Shown here piece after piece: positions 56,149 through 64,000 of a stretch of 64,000 nt of DNA (the stretch's first letter is position 1; each line of letters begins with the position of its first letter). The DNA lies in assembly GCA_900208305.1 (NCBI GenBank), contig OAPG01000020.1, positions 310,001 to 374,000 of the forward strand. Reading direction: 5' to 3'. Below the pieces are notes generated by a model. The model had not been told where the DNA came from. It ran no database searches and saw only the letters and a program-made list of their open reading frames with translations. This DNA is from Melanopsichium pennsylvanicum (Eukaryota; Basidiomycota; Ustilaginomycetes; Ustilaginales). The position numbers and the translations under genes were made by a program.

Positions 56149-57045
56149 GTTGGTCAGGAAACAAGGCGCCTGTTGGCAGAGTCCATACCAGCGCCAGTCG
56201 TGGCTGGCATGAGTGATTCTAGACCCAGTTAGCCATGATATTGGCGTCTTGCACAATGAAAGCTCGTACTCTACAGTGGACAGAGAGAGCAAGCACAGTA
56301 AATTTAGTGTATGCGTGACTACTCTTTGCAAGGGGCTTTGCTTGAACATAATCGAATCAATGAACCCCTTTCCATATTGTCGGAAAAGCAACCGAGCTAA
56401 GCGGTCTCAAAGGCTTGGCGTTGACAGTTTTATAATACAATACAGGAAAGGTACAGTAAATTAGAGACACAGGATACTAAGTAATCTTGCCAAACTCCCC
56501 TCAGCTTCTTGTTTCCCTTTTGCCAACATAACCCTTACGCCCTTGCTTGGCGTCTCCTGCTCCCCCTTACAACCAACACTACAACGCCGTAGTGTATGCA
56601 GAGCACTGTGTAGTTGCTGTCATAATCGCCCACACTTCTCTTACTGCAACCTACTTTCTTTTTCTTAACCTGACCTGTACCTCTCTGTTGTCCTGTCTTT
56701 GTATTGCTACACATACCCCCTGCATGCTACTCGTCCTATCCCGTCTCTCGCCAGCAACATACCCTTGCATTTTCTCTCCAGCACGCTTGCTCATCTGATA
56801 TTCCACGTCCATCATCGTTGAACAACACTCCTCCGTCTACTCTCGCATGCGCCATTCACGTGGCTTGAACCCCTTTCGCCCTTCTTGCCCCACCCTGCGA
56901 CTTCTCCCTTGTCAGCCATATCTCCCTGTCAGCCATATCTCGACCCCGCATTTCCTGACTCGCTTCCATTGCACCTTTCCAGAGAGGTTGCACTCACCAG
57001 CAGTCTCGACACACGCGCACACGCTTGACGACTCATCCATAGCCC

Positions 57046-57052
57046 TATAAAG
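57046..57052 (+). promoter_or_regulatory. Putative TATA box of kha1
   Basis: TATAAAG about 200 nt upstream of the first in-frame ATG (57245), in C/T-rich promoter-like sequence. Confidence 0.5.
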
Positions 57053-57244
57053 CGGTTCACATCTCTGCTCGAGCAGCATTCTCATCAGGCATATCTCTTG
57101 CATCCCCCCACACGTCGTCTTTCCGCCTTCATACCACACCTGACCTGTACGCGGATCGTCGTCAGAACACGGCTTTATCGCCGTCTAGGCTCATCCCTCT
57201 CGCCGCCACCTCTTGGTTTGCATCTGCCAAAACCTTCCATCATA

Positions 57245-60193
57245 ATGACAAACATGTCGACACGATTCTTGGTCGCGCGTGCTGCCCAGAGCGATAGCGT
57301 CATCAGCGGTGCAGACCCTACCAAGTTCGAAACCTCTAACCCGCTTCGACTCTTTATCATTCAGGCCGCCATCATCATCATTGTCACCCGCGTGCTTGGT
57401 TTCGCCCTTCAAAAGATCAAGCAGCCTCGTGTTATTGCCGAGGTCATCGGTGGCATCTTGTTGGGTCCCACTGCCATGGGCCGCATTCCCGGATTCACAA
57501 AACACATCTTCCCACCTCCGTCCTTGCCCTACCTCAACCTCGTCTCTACGCTCGGTCTTGTGCTTTTCCTCTTCCTCGTCGGTCTCGAAGTCGACGTGCG
57601 TGTCATTCGACGATGCGCCAAGGAGTCGTCGGCGATCAGCATTGCCGGCATGGTCTTGCCATTTGGTATGGGTGCCGCCGTCTCGGTCGGTATATACAAT
57701 ACATTTATCGACAGTGAAAATGTCTCGTTCGGACACTTTGTGCTCTTCACTGGTGTCGCCATGGCCATTACCGCCTTCCCCGTGCTCGCGCGCATTCTTA
57801 CCGAGACCAAGCTGCTGTACACAAAGGTCGGTGTGATTGTACTTGCAGCGGGTGTCGGTAACGATGTCGTTGGCTGGATTCTGCTTGCTTTGACCGTCGC
57901 GCTTGTCAATGCAGACACTGGCTTGACCGCGATCTACATTCTGCTCTGCGCAATCGGCTGGATCCTCATCCTCTTCTTGCTTATTAAGCCTGCCTTTATT
58001 TGGCTCGCTCGCCGCACAGGCAGTTTCGAGAATGGACCCAACCAGGTCATGATCATGATCACGCTCCTTCTCGTTCTTGTCAGCGCCTGGATCACCGACA
58101 TTATTGGAGTCCACCCCATTTTTGGATCCTTCCTCGTTGGTCTCATGATCCCTCACGAAGGCGGCTTTACTATCGCGCTCACTGAAAAGATGGAGGACCT
58201 TGTGCTCGTCATCTTCCTCCCCATCTACTTTGCTCTCTCGGGCCTCAAGACCAATCTGGGCGATCTCAACTCCGGCAAGGCTTGGGCTTACACCGTTGCC
58301 ATCATTGTCATTGCGTTCTTCTCCAAGTTTATCGGCTGCGCTGCCGCCGCCAGGGCGTTTGGCTTCAACCTTCGCGAGTCAGCCGCTGTGGGCACGCTCA
58401 TGTCATGCAAAGGTCTCGTCGAGCTCATTGTGCTTAACATCGGTCTCTCTGCCGGTATTTTGGACACGAAGGTGTTTTCCATGTTCGTGCTCATGGCGGT
58501 GGTGTCGACGGTCATCACTACACCCCTGACGCTCTGGATCTATCCCGAGAGTTGCCGAACTCGTCTCGACGATGCTTCGATCCATTCGTACCATGGCGGC
58601 AAGGAAAGCTCGGGTGACGAGGAGGAGGAATACGATACCAGCTCGCGTCTTTCGCCCAAGCGTCTGCTTGTTGTGCTCAGCAGCTTTGAGCATCTTCCCG
58701 GTCTGATGACGCTCGTTCAGCTGATGCAGCCCACTCTGGCTGCTGCGAATACTGGAACTGCCAACTCGACGGAGGAAGAAGGTGTGCGTCGACGAGGATC
58801 GAAGCAAGCTTCGTCCGGCTCTGAAGGCGATGTGGCCGAAAAGTCGACCGAAGCAGGCGACGAGACGGATGCTTCGATCAATGGTGCTGATGAGTATCAA
58901 ACCCCAGTACTTGCATCCGAAGCACCGTACGCCTCCGCGCTCGCTGCACGCTCTCGTGCTCAGATCAGCATCGACGCACTTCGACTGGTCGAACTCACCG
59001 ACCGAACTTCTGCCGTCATGAAGGTATCCGAGTCGGAAGATACGATGCGCGCCGATCCCATCATCAACGTGTTTTCAACATTTGCTCATCTTAACGGTCT
59101 ACCGGTTCAGTCGACCATGTCGGTGATTCCTCAGGAAGCGTTTGCTGCCGCTGTTACTCAACGTTGCAAAGCAGCTGGATCGAATTTCATTATTCTTCCT
59201 ATGACGCTTTCGCAGATGTCTTGCAATGCCAATCATAGTGATGGAGATGGGATTGGACAGGATGCTAATGCTGCAGGACCTTCGTCCCCGTTGGCTTCAA
59301 CGCTTGCCAATCCGTTGGAGAATCTTTTCGGTGGAGGATGGAGTTCGAATGCTTCCGAAGGTTTGAAAGGCAGGTACTCTACTCAACATTTCAATGTTGT
59401 AAGAAAAATCATTCAAACGGCAGAGACGGATGTAGGGCTTGTGATTGAACGTAAGGTTACCATTGGATCTGGAGCGGCATTTCCTCAAGATTCGATCTTG
59501 TCTGGTGGCATTGCACAATCCATGTTAGTGGCGTTCATGGGTGGACCGGATGATCGAGCTGCGCTTGATCTTGTTTCACGACTTTGTGCCAACAATCGAA
59601 ATTTACGTGTGGTTGTCGTGCGCATGTCGCGCATTTCCTCGGAAGAAGCTGGTGAAGAGAAATTACCCACAGTTCCACCTGCTGTTCATCACGAGATGAG
59701 TCTCAACCATTCTCAACAGGCGGCATTGCATAGCGTAGGAGCGGGAGTTTACAACAGTAATGCGGATACGGCGTATCCTACTCAGTATGCATCTTGCGGA
59801 GAAAACAAGCAAACTTGGCTCGAAGCAGCATTGCAAGATGGTCTTGCATTGCAGAGGATTCAAGATCAGATTGCGGCGGATAGATTTGGTGGAAGGTTAA
59901 GAATCAAGACGATTAGTACGGCTAGACCTTTGAGGGAGTTGATTATGATGAGTGAAAGGAATGCACCTGCGATTGTGGTTGTGGGTAGAGGTAGGAGAAA
60001 TCCGACCCAAACGCATCGTGATGAACTAAAGGCGTTGATGAAGACTCATCATAAGGATGATGAAGTGGAGAGACAGTTGAATAGCGAAATGACCAAAGTG
60101 ATAGGCGAGGCCGCAACTGCATTGACATTCGCTCAGGCAAGGGCAAGTACGTTGGTCATCGCAGCTGGATTCACCGCTGGTAGGAGGACTTGA
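57245..60193 (+). CDS. kha1: K+/H+ antiporter Kha1 (CPA2 family)
   Basis: 982 residues, intronless. Monovalent cation/proton exchanger of internal membranes (Golgi-type in yeast), regulating organelle pH and K+. About 12 hydrophobic spans lie in residues ~34-435. Family signatures are KIKQPRVIAEVIGGILLGPTAMG, LGLVLFLFLVGLEVDV, GVAMAITAFPVLARILTE, the ND pair in GVGNDVVGWILL, HPIFGSFLVGLMIP and SCKGLVELIVLNIGL. A ~550-residue hydrophilic C-terminus follows with an acidic Ser/Glu segment (SSGDEEEEYD), a region with USP-like strands (RLLVVLSSFEHLPGL) and a conserved end (APAIVVVGRGRRN). The start is 57245 because the open frame upstream (to 57098) contains no ATG. It sits divergent to the histidine kinase across 5.7 kb. 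Confidence 0.94.
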   Translation: MTNMSTRFLVARAAQSDSVISGADPTKFETSNPLRLFIIQAAIIIIVTRVLGFALQKIKQPRVIAEVIGGILLGPTAMGRIPGFTKHIFPPPSLPYLNLVSTLGLVLFLFLVGLEVDVRVIRRCAKESSAISIAGMVLPFGMGAAVSVGIYNTFIDSENVSFGHFVLFTGVAMAITAFPVLARILTETKLLYTKVGVIVLAAGVGNDVVGWILLALTVALVNADTGLTAIYILLCAIGWILILFLLIKPAFIWLARRTGSFENGPNQVMIMITLLLVLVSAWITDIIGVHPIFGSFLVGLMIPHEGGFTIALTEKMEDLVLVIFLPIYFALSGLKTNLGDLNSGKAWAYTVAIIVIAFFSKFIGCAAAARAFGFNLRESAAVGTLMSCKGLVELIVLNIGLSAGILDTKVFSMFVLMAVVSTVITTPLTLWIYPESCRTRLDDASIHSYHGGKESSGDEEEEYDTSSRLSPKRLLVVLSSFEHLPGLMTLVQLMQPTLAAANTGTANSTEEEGVRRRGSKQASSGSEGDVAEKSTEAGDETDASINGADEYQTPVLASEAPYASALAARSRAQISIDALRLVELTDRTSAVMKVSESEDTMRADPIINVFSTFAHLNGLPVQSTMSVIPQEAFAAAVTQRCKAAGSNFIILPMTLSQMSCNANHSDGDGIGQDANAAGPSSPLASTLANPLENLFGGGWSSNASEGLKGRYSTQHFNVVRKIIQTAETDVGLVIERKVTIGSGAAFPQDSILSGGIAQSMLVAFMGGPDDRAALDLVSRLCANNRNLRVVVVRMSRISSEEAGEEKLPTVPPAVHHEMSLNHSQQAALHSVGAGVYNSNADTAYPTQYASCGENKQTWLEAALQDGLALQRIQDQIAADRFGGRLRIKTISTARPLRELIMMSERNAPAIVVVGRGRRNPTQTHRDELKALMKTHHKDDEVERQLNSEMTKVIGEAATALTFAQARASTLVIAAGFTAGRRT

Positions 60194-60629
60194 TGGAAAA
60201 CTTTCACTTTGTTATGTTGATGTTGACGTTTGTTGGATTGAGGCATGATTCACCTTTGTTTCTTTTTTCATGACATGTTTGATATTCCGCTTGATGGGCT
60301 CTATTGTTGGTTCACGACGATTCTTGTTTACGCATTTGCATGAAATCAAACGTAACTTATACCCCCTACTTTACTGTTTTTTCCTGTCTTGTCGATGTTT
60401 CCATACACTCTGCAGCGGTAGCGAGGGTGGATGATTTCTGAGCGAATTTGAGCGGTGCTGAATACTGGATGCCATCCACATGCTCGAAAAGCATTATGCA
60501 AACGTGAATTCAAGAACAGACCGGTGTCGATATTTGGCGGAGGTCATATTGAAGATGATCCCTGCTCTAGCCAAAGACAATTTTCAAGCCTGAACTATAC
60601 GATGGAAGGATGGAATAGGAAATCAATAT
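60194..60629. other. Convergent 3' intergenic region
   Basis: 436 bp between the kha1 and spf30 stops; T-rich, no coding or RNA feature recognised. Confidence 0.5.
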
Positions 60630-60661
60630 TTATTTCGCTTGGTTTGATCTGACTAATGAAG

Positions 60662-60692
<31 letters not shown>

Positions 60693-61727
60693 TGTTCGAT
60701 CACTAACGCCTACGGGAGCGTAGGGATTTGCGCTTGTACCAAATTGACTTTTTTTAAGGGTCTTGTTTTTTGTTGCTTTGTTTGCGAATTTTTGCCAAGA
60801 AGCGGCCTTTTCCACTTGCAAAGCGGTCTTCTCTTGTCGACGAGCAAGTTTTTTCTCATTCCGATGTTTAGCCAAACTTCGTGCATCCATTCCTCCTCCA
60901 CTGCGCTGTAAAGACGTTGATGTTGATGACGATACTGCCGCTGCTGCTGGTACTGGTGGTGGTGATGATGGCGGTATGTGAGATAAAGGTGAAGGTTGGA
61001 AATGAGCGGGGTAAGGAGGTGGAGGGGTGGGTTGGGCGTTGTACAAAGAGAAAGAAGAGGGGGGAGGTGGCGGTGGTGGTGGATATGATGGACCAATAGA
61101 TGAAGAAGACGGTGGTGGAGGCGGTGGTGGCGGTAACCTTGTTGAGATTGAGGTTGAAGAAGAGAAAAATGATGGAGCAGCGAGTGGTGGTGGTGGAGGT
61201 GGAATCTGGATATCAGCAGCTGATGATGGCGGTGGTGGTGATTTTGGCCCATGTGATTGCAGATGCCTCAAAGACGAGAAGGGGAGCGTCTCTGTATTCC
61301 CATAACCCTTGTATACCACGGTATAGGTCAAATTTTCTGGATCTCCAGTCACTGTCACGATGCGAGCTGGATAGAATTTTCCATCTGCCGAGTATCTTGC
61401 CAGAACCTCTTGTCCTGCGGTGAAACGAGCTTCTTCGGTCTTTGTTTCTTGGGATGGGTGTGCTAATGCTAACGGTTGAGAAGGATCATTCAAGCCAGTC
61501 TTATGCTCTAAGCTACTGTCCGATGCTTCTACTATTATGGAAGCTGGAGTATCAATTTTATCGGATTTGGATGCGCTAGACTGGGCAAGAAGAGACTTTG
61601 TAAGATTGATCAAGTTGTCCAACTCGCCCTTGAGCGATTGCAAATCTACATTGTCCGGATCGCTTTGGAGCGCAGTCGTCACTTGGGAAAGTTGAAGCTT
61701 GTAGATGTCCAGCTCGCTCTCGTCCAT
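60630..61727 (-). CDS. spf30: Tudor-domain splicing factor SPF30 (SMNDC1)
   Basis: 365 residues, intronless. SMN-related protein needed for spliceosome assembly; its Tudor domain binds dimethyl-arginine on Sm proteins. Residues 1-50 form the family's N-terminal helix pair (YKLQLSQVTTALQSDPDN, LKGELDNLINLT). The Tudor domain at ~103-155 reads FTAGQEVLARYSADGKFYPA, TYTVVYKGYGNTETLPFSSL. The usual linker is replaced by a Pro-rich segment with several 5-9-residue Pro runs. The C-terminal basic region is typical (KNEKKLARRQEK-like RNEKKLARRQEK, SWQKFANK) with KKSQFGTSANPYAPVGV matching the SPF30 end, then a poly-Ser run from a GAA/TTC repeat (about 60658-60690). SmD2, a likely binding partner, is encoded at 17446. 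Divergent from the hydrolase gene. Confidence 0.9.
60658..60690. repeat. (GAA)n microsatellite in the 3' end of spf30
   Basis: Eleven GAA units on the plus strand; on the coding strand it gives TCT serine codons near the C-terminus of SPF30. Confidence 0.9.
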
Positions 61728-62228
61728 ATCTGGCCCGGATCTTGATCTCGTTGCTGAGAAGAATCTGACTTGTTGATCGAGAGTAGGTGGTGTTGATGGA
61801 AGCCCATGTCATGCACGCCAAGAGGAGAAAGAAGGCTTTTCAGGGTCCTCATTTCCGATTCCCGAATAAAATAGAAAACATAAAGTCTAACATCTCAATG
61901 TGGAAAAAGCATTTCGGGGATTCACGAGCAAAAGAAAGCCGAAGGGAACGGTTACCGCTTTCTTCTGGATCCATTGCCGAGGTCTGGGGTAGCCACTTGT
62001 CCTCCCAGCCCCCCGCTTGTGCAGCCAACCTTATCCCATACACTTGGCCCCCTCGCACTGAGTCCCATTCCACTTTGCTTTCCTCTCTCTTCTCCTCATC
62101 CCTATGTTTAACACATAGGCCCTTTTCAAACTTGCTTCTCAATTGCTAACGTTCGACGCACATCTGATCTGCAAATCTTACATCAAACTGCAACACATCT
62201 TTCTCAGTCAAGCCTGGCCCAAAGCAGT
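61728..62228. promoter_or_regulatory. Divergent promoter region spf30 - hydrolase
   Basis: 500 bp between two opposed ATGs. A 120-codon plus-strand frame inside it (61787-62149) has no domain and I do not call it. No TATA box. Confidence 0.45.
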
Positions 62229-63212
62229 ATGCACAAGATGGGCGGCTCCAAAACGCAATACTTCAAGCTTCCCGACGGATCCGGGTGTGAGATGGCGTAT
62301 AAGGTTTCCATCCCTTCTTCCGCCACAGCTCAATCCTGTACCCCTCTATTTCTCATCAACGGCCTTAGTGCTATTATGGTCGACTGGTCACCCTTGTTCG
62401 AAGCTTTGGGTGAAACGCGACCCGTGATCATTTCGGACCATCGCGGGATCGGTGAATCCAAAGTATCCGAGGAATGGGATCAAGAATTGTCGCTCGAGAG
62501 TATGGGACTTGATGTGATCAACCTTGCTGCTCACCTTGGATACAAGACGATTGATCTGTTGGGTTTCAGTATGGGAGGGCATATTGCTCAGGCTCTGATC
62601 TCATCTCCTGAATTGACAAAGAAAGTAGAGGAGGAGAACGATGATGAGGCAAGTTTGGTGATCAATGGCAGAGTTAAAGTTAGAAAGGTGATTTTGACGG
62701 CTACCATGACAAAGCTCCCTAGAGGCGATGTGAACCTTAACAAGCTGAATGCGGAGGCTGAAAAGATCAAGGACAAAAAGGAAAGAAACGATTTTATTAC
62801 GTACAACATGATGAAGGTTCAATACCATGATGCGGTTCTCGGACCCAAGGGTGAATTGCAAGGTAAATTCGAGAAGAGATTGGAATCGGTTCGTAACACA
62901 AATCGTCCAGCTTGGATCATTGGTCTACAATTCCTTGCAATCCAGAGTGCAGATTTGAGGAAGCAGTTGCACAATGTGCCACAATCACTTCCAATTATGG
63001 TCATCCATGGAGATAAGGATAGAATGGTATTACACGAGGAAAGTGACAAGATCATGGAAGGGATTGCGCATGCAAAGAGGTTGAAAGATACCCCCAGTGG
63101 CGAATTCGGTCACTTTTGGTACGAATATTTCCAACTCGATTACTGGGTCAAGAGCATCTCCAACTTTCTCGATTTAGGTAAAGTTGGTGGTCACCATGAA
63201 TCAAAGCTCTAA
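62229..63212 (+). CDS. Alpha/beta-hydrolase fold protein
   Basis: 327 residues (324 if started at the third-codon ATG 62238), intronless. The alpha/beta-hydrolase fold is clear: oxyanion-region LINGLSAIMVDWSPL, ISDHRGIGESK, nucleophile elbow GFSMGGHIAQ (Ser), late-strand acid in MVIHGDKDRMV (Asp), and a candidate His in GEFGHFWYEYF. So the Ser-Asp-His triad can be placed. The conserved GIG and FSMGG resemble 3-oxoadipate enol-lactonase/haloperoxidase-like esterases, but the substrate cannot be read from the sequence. A charged insert (KKVEEENDDE) sits after the nucleophile helix. No signal peptide, so probably cytosolic. It is convergent with the fimbrin gene, 278 nt apart. Confidence 0.85.
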   Translation: MHKMGGSKTQYFKLPDGSGCEMAYKVSIPSSATAQSCTPLFLINGLSAIMVDWSPLFEALGETRPVIISDHRGIGESKVSEEWDQELSLESMGLDVINLAAHLGYKTIDLLGFSMGGHIAQALISSPELTKKVEEENDDEASLVINGRVKVRKVILTATMTKLPRGDVNLNKLNAEAEKIKDKKERNDFITYNMMKVQYHDAVLGPKGELQGKFEKRLESVRNTNRPAWIIGLQFLAIQSADLRKQLHNVPQSLPIMVIHGDKDRMVLHEESDKIMEGIAHAKRLKDTPSGEFGHFWYEYFQLDYWVKSISNFLDLGKVGGHHESKL

Positions 63213-63490
63213 ATCTAAAACCGCTGTCACCGAGACAAATGCAATTACAATGCTCCCTTTAAACCCCCTGTCAAGCTATTCGAAATGTGTCTCATCTGAG
63301 GGACAAAATGTGGTCCTTCAATCTTTGACACACGCAGCCAGGGAGGTGGCTGCAGAACATTTGTGTGGCTCAATTAAGTTTCACATCCATTGGAGACAGG
63401 ATAGACACCAGTTACAAGAAATCGACAATGACCCCACTCTACACCACCCCACCTTTGTTGACCTGTCTTTTCTTCTGTTTTTCTCCCTCG

Positions 63491-64000
63491 TTAGGACTGG
63501 ATGGCCATCAAGGAACCTACGAACGTCAAGATCAACCTCTGGCGCAACTCGATGATGTCCTCGGGAACCAAAAAGATCAAAGCACCCAACTTCCTAGCAA
63601 TGCTGATGGCCAATTTGGCGTTCATCTTGCTCTCCTCCTCATTCCTACCTTGATTGACCAAAGTGTAATCCACGATACCTGGCCTCAACGCGTTGAGCAG
63701 ATCCAAGAAGAAGACGGCCGATTTGAGTTGAGAATCCTTGAACGATCGGATCTGGCTCGTCTTTCCGCTCGATTTCACAAGGTTGTTGGCCCAAGCCACC
63801 ATATCGGCATCACTGACCCCACGACCGCCCTTGCTGAGAGATGAGAGGGTTTTGGTAATATTGAGCCGCATCAACTGCCACACGAGACCGAGGGTGAGAG
63901 TCTTTGTCCCATCAACAATGTCGGCACCTTGGATACCGACAATGTGCATGTTGGATGCTTTGGCAAGGTCGACTGCGTAATTGGTGTTTTCCACCGCTTT
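63491..64000 (-). CDS. sac6: Fimbrin/plastin actin-bundling protein, C-terminal part (5' end outside window)
   Basis: 169 residues to the stop at 63491; the frame runs open to the window edge. Fimbrin cross-links actin filaments in patches and cables through two actin-binding domains, each of paired calponin-homology (CH) repeats. The part seen is the last of these: ENTNYAVDLAKA, HIVGIQGADIVDGTKTLTL, LVWQLMRLNI, SFKDSQLKSAVFFLDLLNAL, RPGIVDYTLV and NAKLAISIARKLGALIFLVPEDI ending in RLILTFVGSLM. These match the end of the fourth CH repeat. The protein ends only a few residues later, as in Sac6. No intron is needed in this part. Confidence 0.94.
   Translation of the reverse strand, partial: KAVENTNYAVDLAKASNMHIVGIQGADIVDGTKTLTLGLVWQLMRLNITKTLSSLSKGGRGVSDADMVAWANNLVKSSGKTSQIRSFKDSQLKSAVFFLDLLNALRPGIVDYTLVNQGRNEEESKMNAKLAISIARKLGALIFLVPEDIIELRQRLILTFVGSLMAIQS

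Larger units (their letters stand above)
51532..57244. other. 5.7-kb gene-poor divergent region between histidine kinase and kha1
   Basis: No frame here has a recognisable domain. The larger ones (53906-54442 plus, 54661-55086 minus) owe their length to low complexity or chance. Small tandem duplications occur at 55590-55625, 56111-56148 and about 56911-56940. A D-arm-like tggtagagcgc on the minus strand near 53655 is not part of a foldable tRNA. The kha1 end is C/T-rich with a TATA box at 57046. Confidence 0.45.

Noticed and set aside
57191..58156. 321-codon minus-strand frame antisense to kha1
   Set aside because: Asp/Glu/His-rich composition is the shadow of the hydrophobic kha1 frame; no start context or domain.
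61787..62149. 120-codon plus-strand frame between spf30 and the hydrolase
   Set aside because: Overlaps an equally long minus frame, no domain, and sits in the shared promoter region.

Overview
This is nuclear DNA of a basidiomycete fungus, most likely a smut-type fungus (Ustilaginomycotina, Ustilaginales-like). The evidence is mixed-strand housekeeping genes, few and short GT...AG introns (about 50-180 nt, some longer), many intronless genes of over 2 kb, long Ser/Ala/Pro/Gln-rich tails on conserved proteins, and the families present (GAF hybrid histidine kinase, Kha1, Sec59, KilA-N/APSES factor). The species cannot be named from sequence alone. I place nineteen protein genes; the first and last run off the window. 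I found no rRNA, credible tRNA, CRISPR array or intact transposon.

Layout. 1-20 kb is a compact block: mitochondrial GatB (-, partial), a threonine aldolase whose reading frame continues into a KEOPS Pcc1 domain (+), proteasome Rpn2 (-), checkpoint clamp Hus1 (+, 2 exons), ESCRT-I Vps28 (-), a HERP-like ubiquitin-like ERAD membrane protein (+, 2 exons), cytosolic GluRS (-), SmD2 (+, 2 exons) and an unrecognised secreted or membrane-anchored protein with two Lys-Arg sites (+). 20.9-38.4 kb holds dolichol kinase Sec59 (-), a six-exon KilA-N/APSES transcription factor (-), proteasome alpha7 (-, 2 exons), U1-70K (+) and a C2H2 factor (-, 2 exons). A 6.4-kb gene-poor gap precedes a 2.2-kresidue hybrid histidine kinase (-). 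A second 5.7-kb gap leads to the K+/H+ antiporter Kha1 (+), then Tudor-domain SPF30 (-), an alpha/beta hydrolase (+) and the C-terminus of fimbrin (-, partial).

How the genes fit together. There is no biosynthetic cluster, but several share machinery: SmD2, U1-70K and SPF30 (splicing); Rpn2 and alpha7 (26S proteasome), with the HERP-like protein feeding ERAD; GatB and GluRS (Glu/Gln-tRNA charging). The regulatory genes (KilA-N factor, C2H2 factor, histidine kinase) carry the long non-coding flanks.

The most unusual observation is the uninterrupted frame joining a PLP threonine aldolase to Pcc1, the dimerisation subunit of KEOPS. KEOPS works in the t6A tRNA-modification pathway, which uses threonine. 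Next are the Lys-Arg-bearing secreted candidate, a 2.15-kb first intron with its own TATA box in the KilA-N gene, and a receiver-like domain in the kinase that seems to lack its phospho-acceptor Asp.
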